DNA from: JANSYP01 sp038751255
GTDB taxonomy: Bacteria; Pseudomonadota; Alphaproteobacteria; Rhodobacterales; Rhodobacteraceae
Reading direction: 5' to 3'
Length of the DNA: 16,940 nt
Assembly (NCBI GenBank): GCA_038751255.1
Contig: JBCDGN010000086.1
Span: forward strand, 1-16,940
Position 1 is the stretch's first letter. Each line of letters starts with the position of its first letter. The notes below the pieces were generated by a model, which was given only the letters and a program-made list of their open reading frames with translations, was not told the DNA's origin and ran no database searches. A program made the position numbers and the translations under genes. This document shows positions 15,969 to 16,940 of this stretch, piece by piece.

Positions 15969-16940
15969 TTAGGCCGATCGGCGCTGAATAAGCGCCAGAG
16001 CCCCCAGGCCGGCGGCCAAAAGTGGCAAGGCAGGGGGAAGTGGTATCTGAGGGGGCAAAACTGCCCCAAAACCACTGTTGATGAGATTCACTTGACCGCC
16101 TTGGACGAGCCCGACCGAGACAGAGATTTCTTCACCGCTTTGCAGGTGACCTTTGAGCATACCATTCTGAAAAGTCAGATCTTCACCAAACACATTTAGG
16201 ACACCGTCAAACTCGACAGCAAAGTCACCATCAAACATGCCGCCCTTCAGATTTAGGATCGCGGCACTGGACACAGATACCGACAAACGATTGTCACCAC
16301 TGCTGTTTCCAGCGCTAAAGGTTCCTCCCAAGACTTCAACTTCTGAGCCGATCAATGCGAGTCCAAATCCCCCGCCTAGTTCGTCCTCGCCACCGGTGAA
16401 GATGCCGCCTGCAATCTGCGCAGATGTCGTCCCGCCATCGATGAGCAAACCAGAGCCTCCCTGGTTGGCCGCATTGGTCACGTCTCCGCCCGTGAAAGTC
16501 CCCCCAGAAATGGCGAGGATCCCGCTGAACATTGACAACCCATTCCTATCGTCAAGAAAACCGGTTGTTGGGCCGGAGCCGCCGCTAATTGAACCACCGC
16601 TGATGGACACCGTCAGCGCTGAAAACGCACTGATCCCGGGAAAAGCTCCAACAGCCTGGACCACTCCCTCACCCATCGTCAGGCGTGTCATGCCATCAAG
16701 CACAATTCCCGGACCACCACTTAGTGCGGAACTACCGGTGATCTTTCCACCCTCAATGCTCAGGGTGGATGTATCCTCAACTGTGACCCCCGCGGCATTG
16801 AGCCCCTGGGCTGTAATAGCTGCGCCGTTCTTCAACGTCACAGCGGTGGCGTCGCCTGAAGAACTGTTCTTGATCACGACATCGTCGTTGATCGCCGTGT
16901 TGATGGTTGTCGGCAGCCCGCTGTCGAAAACTGTGGTGGC
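15969..16940 (-). CDS. VPLPA-CTERM-type exosortase substrate with beta-helix-like repeats (5' end missing)
   Basis: The frame is open to the right edge, so the N-terminus and signal peptide are outside the window; 323 codons are visible. The C-terminus is a sorting tail: QIPLPPALPLLAAG, a hydrophobic stretch (LGALALI) and a basic end (QRR). The body contains imperfect repeats of the form hydrophobic-x-hydrophobic-GG-x-hydrophobic-x-GG (LTVSISGGSISGG, ILAISGGTFTGGD, AQIAGGIFTGGED, VEVLGGTFSAGN, LNLKGGMFDGDF), as in right-handed parallel beta-helix proteins. It is Gly/Ser/Thr-rich and acidic. It would be a cell-surface or extracellular protein processed by an exosortase. Adhesin or polysaccharide-binding roles are possible, but no catalytic motif is seen. 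An in-frame GTG at 16877 is not a likely start. Confidence 0.85.
   Translation of the reverse strand, partial: ATTVFDSGLPTTINTAINDDVVIKNSSSGDATAVTLKNGAAITAQGLNAAGVTVEDTSTLSIEGGKITGSSALSGGPGIVLDGMTRLTMGEGVVQAVGAFPGISAFSALTVSISGGSISGGSGPTTGFLDDRNGLSMFSGILAISGGTFTGGDVTNAANQGGSGLLIDGGTTSAQIAGGIFTGGEDELGGGFGLALIGSEVEVLGGTFSAGNSSGDNRLSVSVSSAAILNLKGGMFDGDFAVEFDGVLNVFGEDLTFQNGMLKGHLQSGEEISVSVGLVQGGQVNLINSGFGAVLPPQIPLPPALPLLAAGLGALALIQRRSA

Overview
This looks like a chromosomal segment of an alphaproteobacterium of the Rhodobacterales (Roseobacter/Rhodobacter group). The main reasons are two proteins with VPLPA-CTERM-type exosortase tails, the NDUFS4-like complex I accessory subunit beside uvrB, the style of UvrB and GyrB, and moderately high GC. 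This assignment rests on recognised protein families, not on a database search.

Layout. (1) 1-1270 is the edge of an integrated element: the tail of an unidentified ORF, a complete tyrosine recombinase read towards a tRNA-Arg(UCU) gene, and a 12-bp direct repeat between them. The element presumably extends left of the window, with the tRNA 3' end as attachment site. (2) 1333-3971 holds a divergent LysR regulator facing a two-gene operon, a ring-cleaving VOC dioxygenase and an alpha/beta hydrolase. The operon resembles the mhqO/mhqD pair of quinone and hydroquinone detoxification, and a clear inverted repeat sits in the divergent promoter. (3) 3968-7104 holds the complex I accessory gene (reverse strand), uvrB, and a small exported protein. 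(4) 7214-10651 is accessory: a membrane protein of unknown function with a Gly/Asn-rich head, a single-domain VOC protein, an NAD(P)H-dependent FMN reductase and a LysE-type exporter. (5) 10733-13150 is gyrB, with a good sigma70-type promoter. (6) 13151-16940 is xylA between two exosortase-substrate surface proteins; the second is cut by the window end and is a repeat-rich, beta-helix-like protein.

Most of the window is ordinary housekeeping and accessory chromosome. I do not see an obvious new multi-gene defence or mobile system. The points most worth checking are an apparent 11-residue in-frame deletion in the N-terminal part of XylA with all catalytic residues kept, the LysR operator and quinone-type operon, the repeats at the integrase/tRNA junction, the unusual region just upstream of xylA, the uncharacterised membrane protein at 7214-8704, and the pair of exosortase substrates around xylA.
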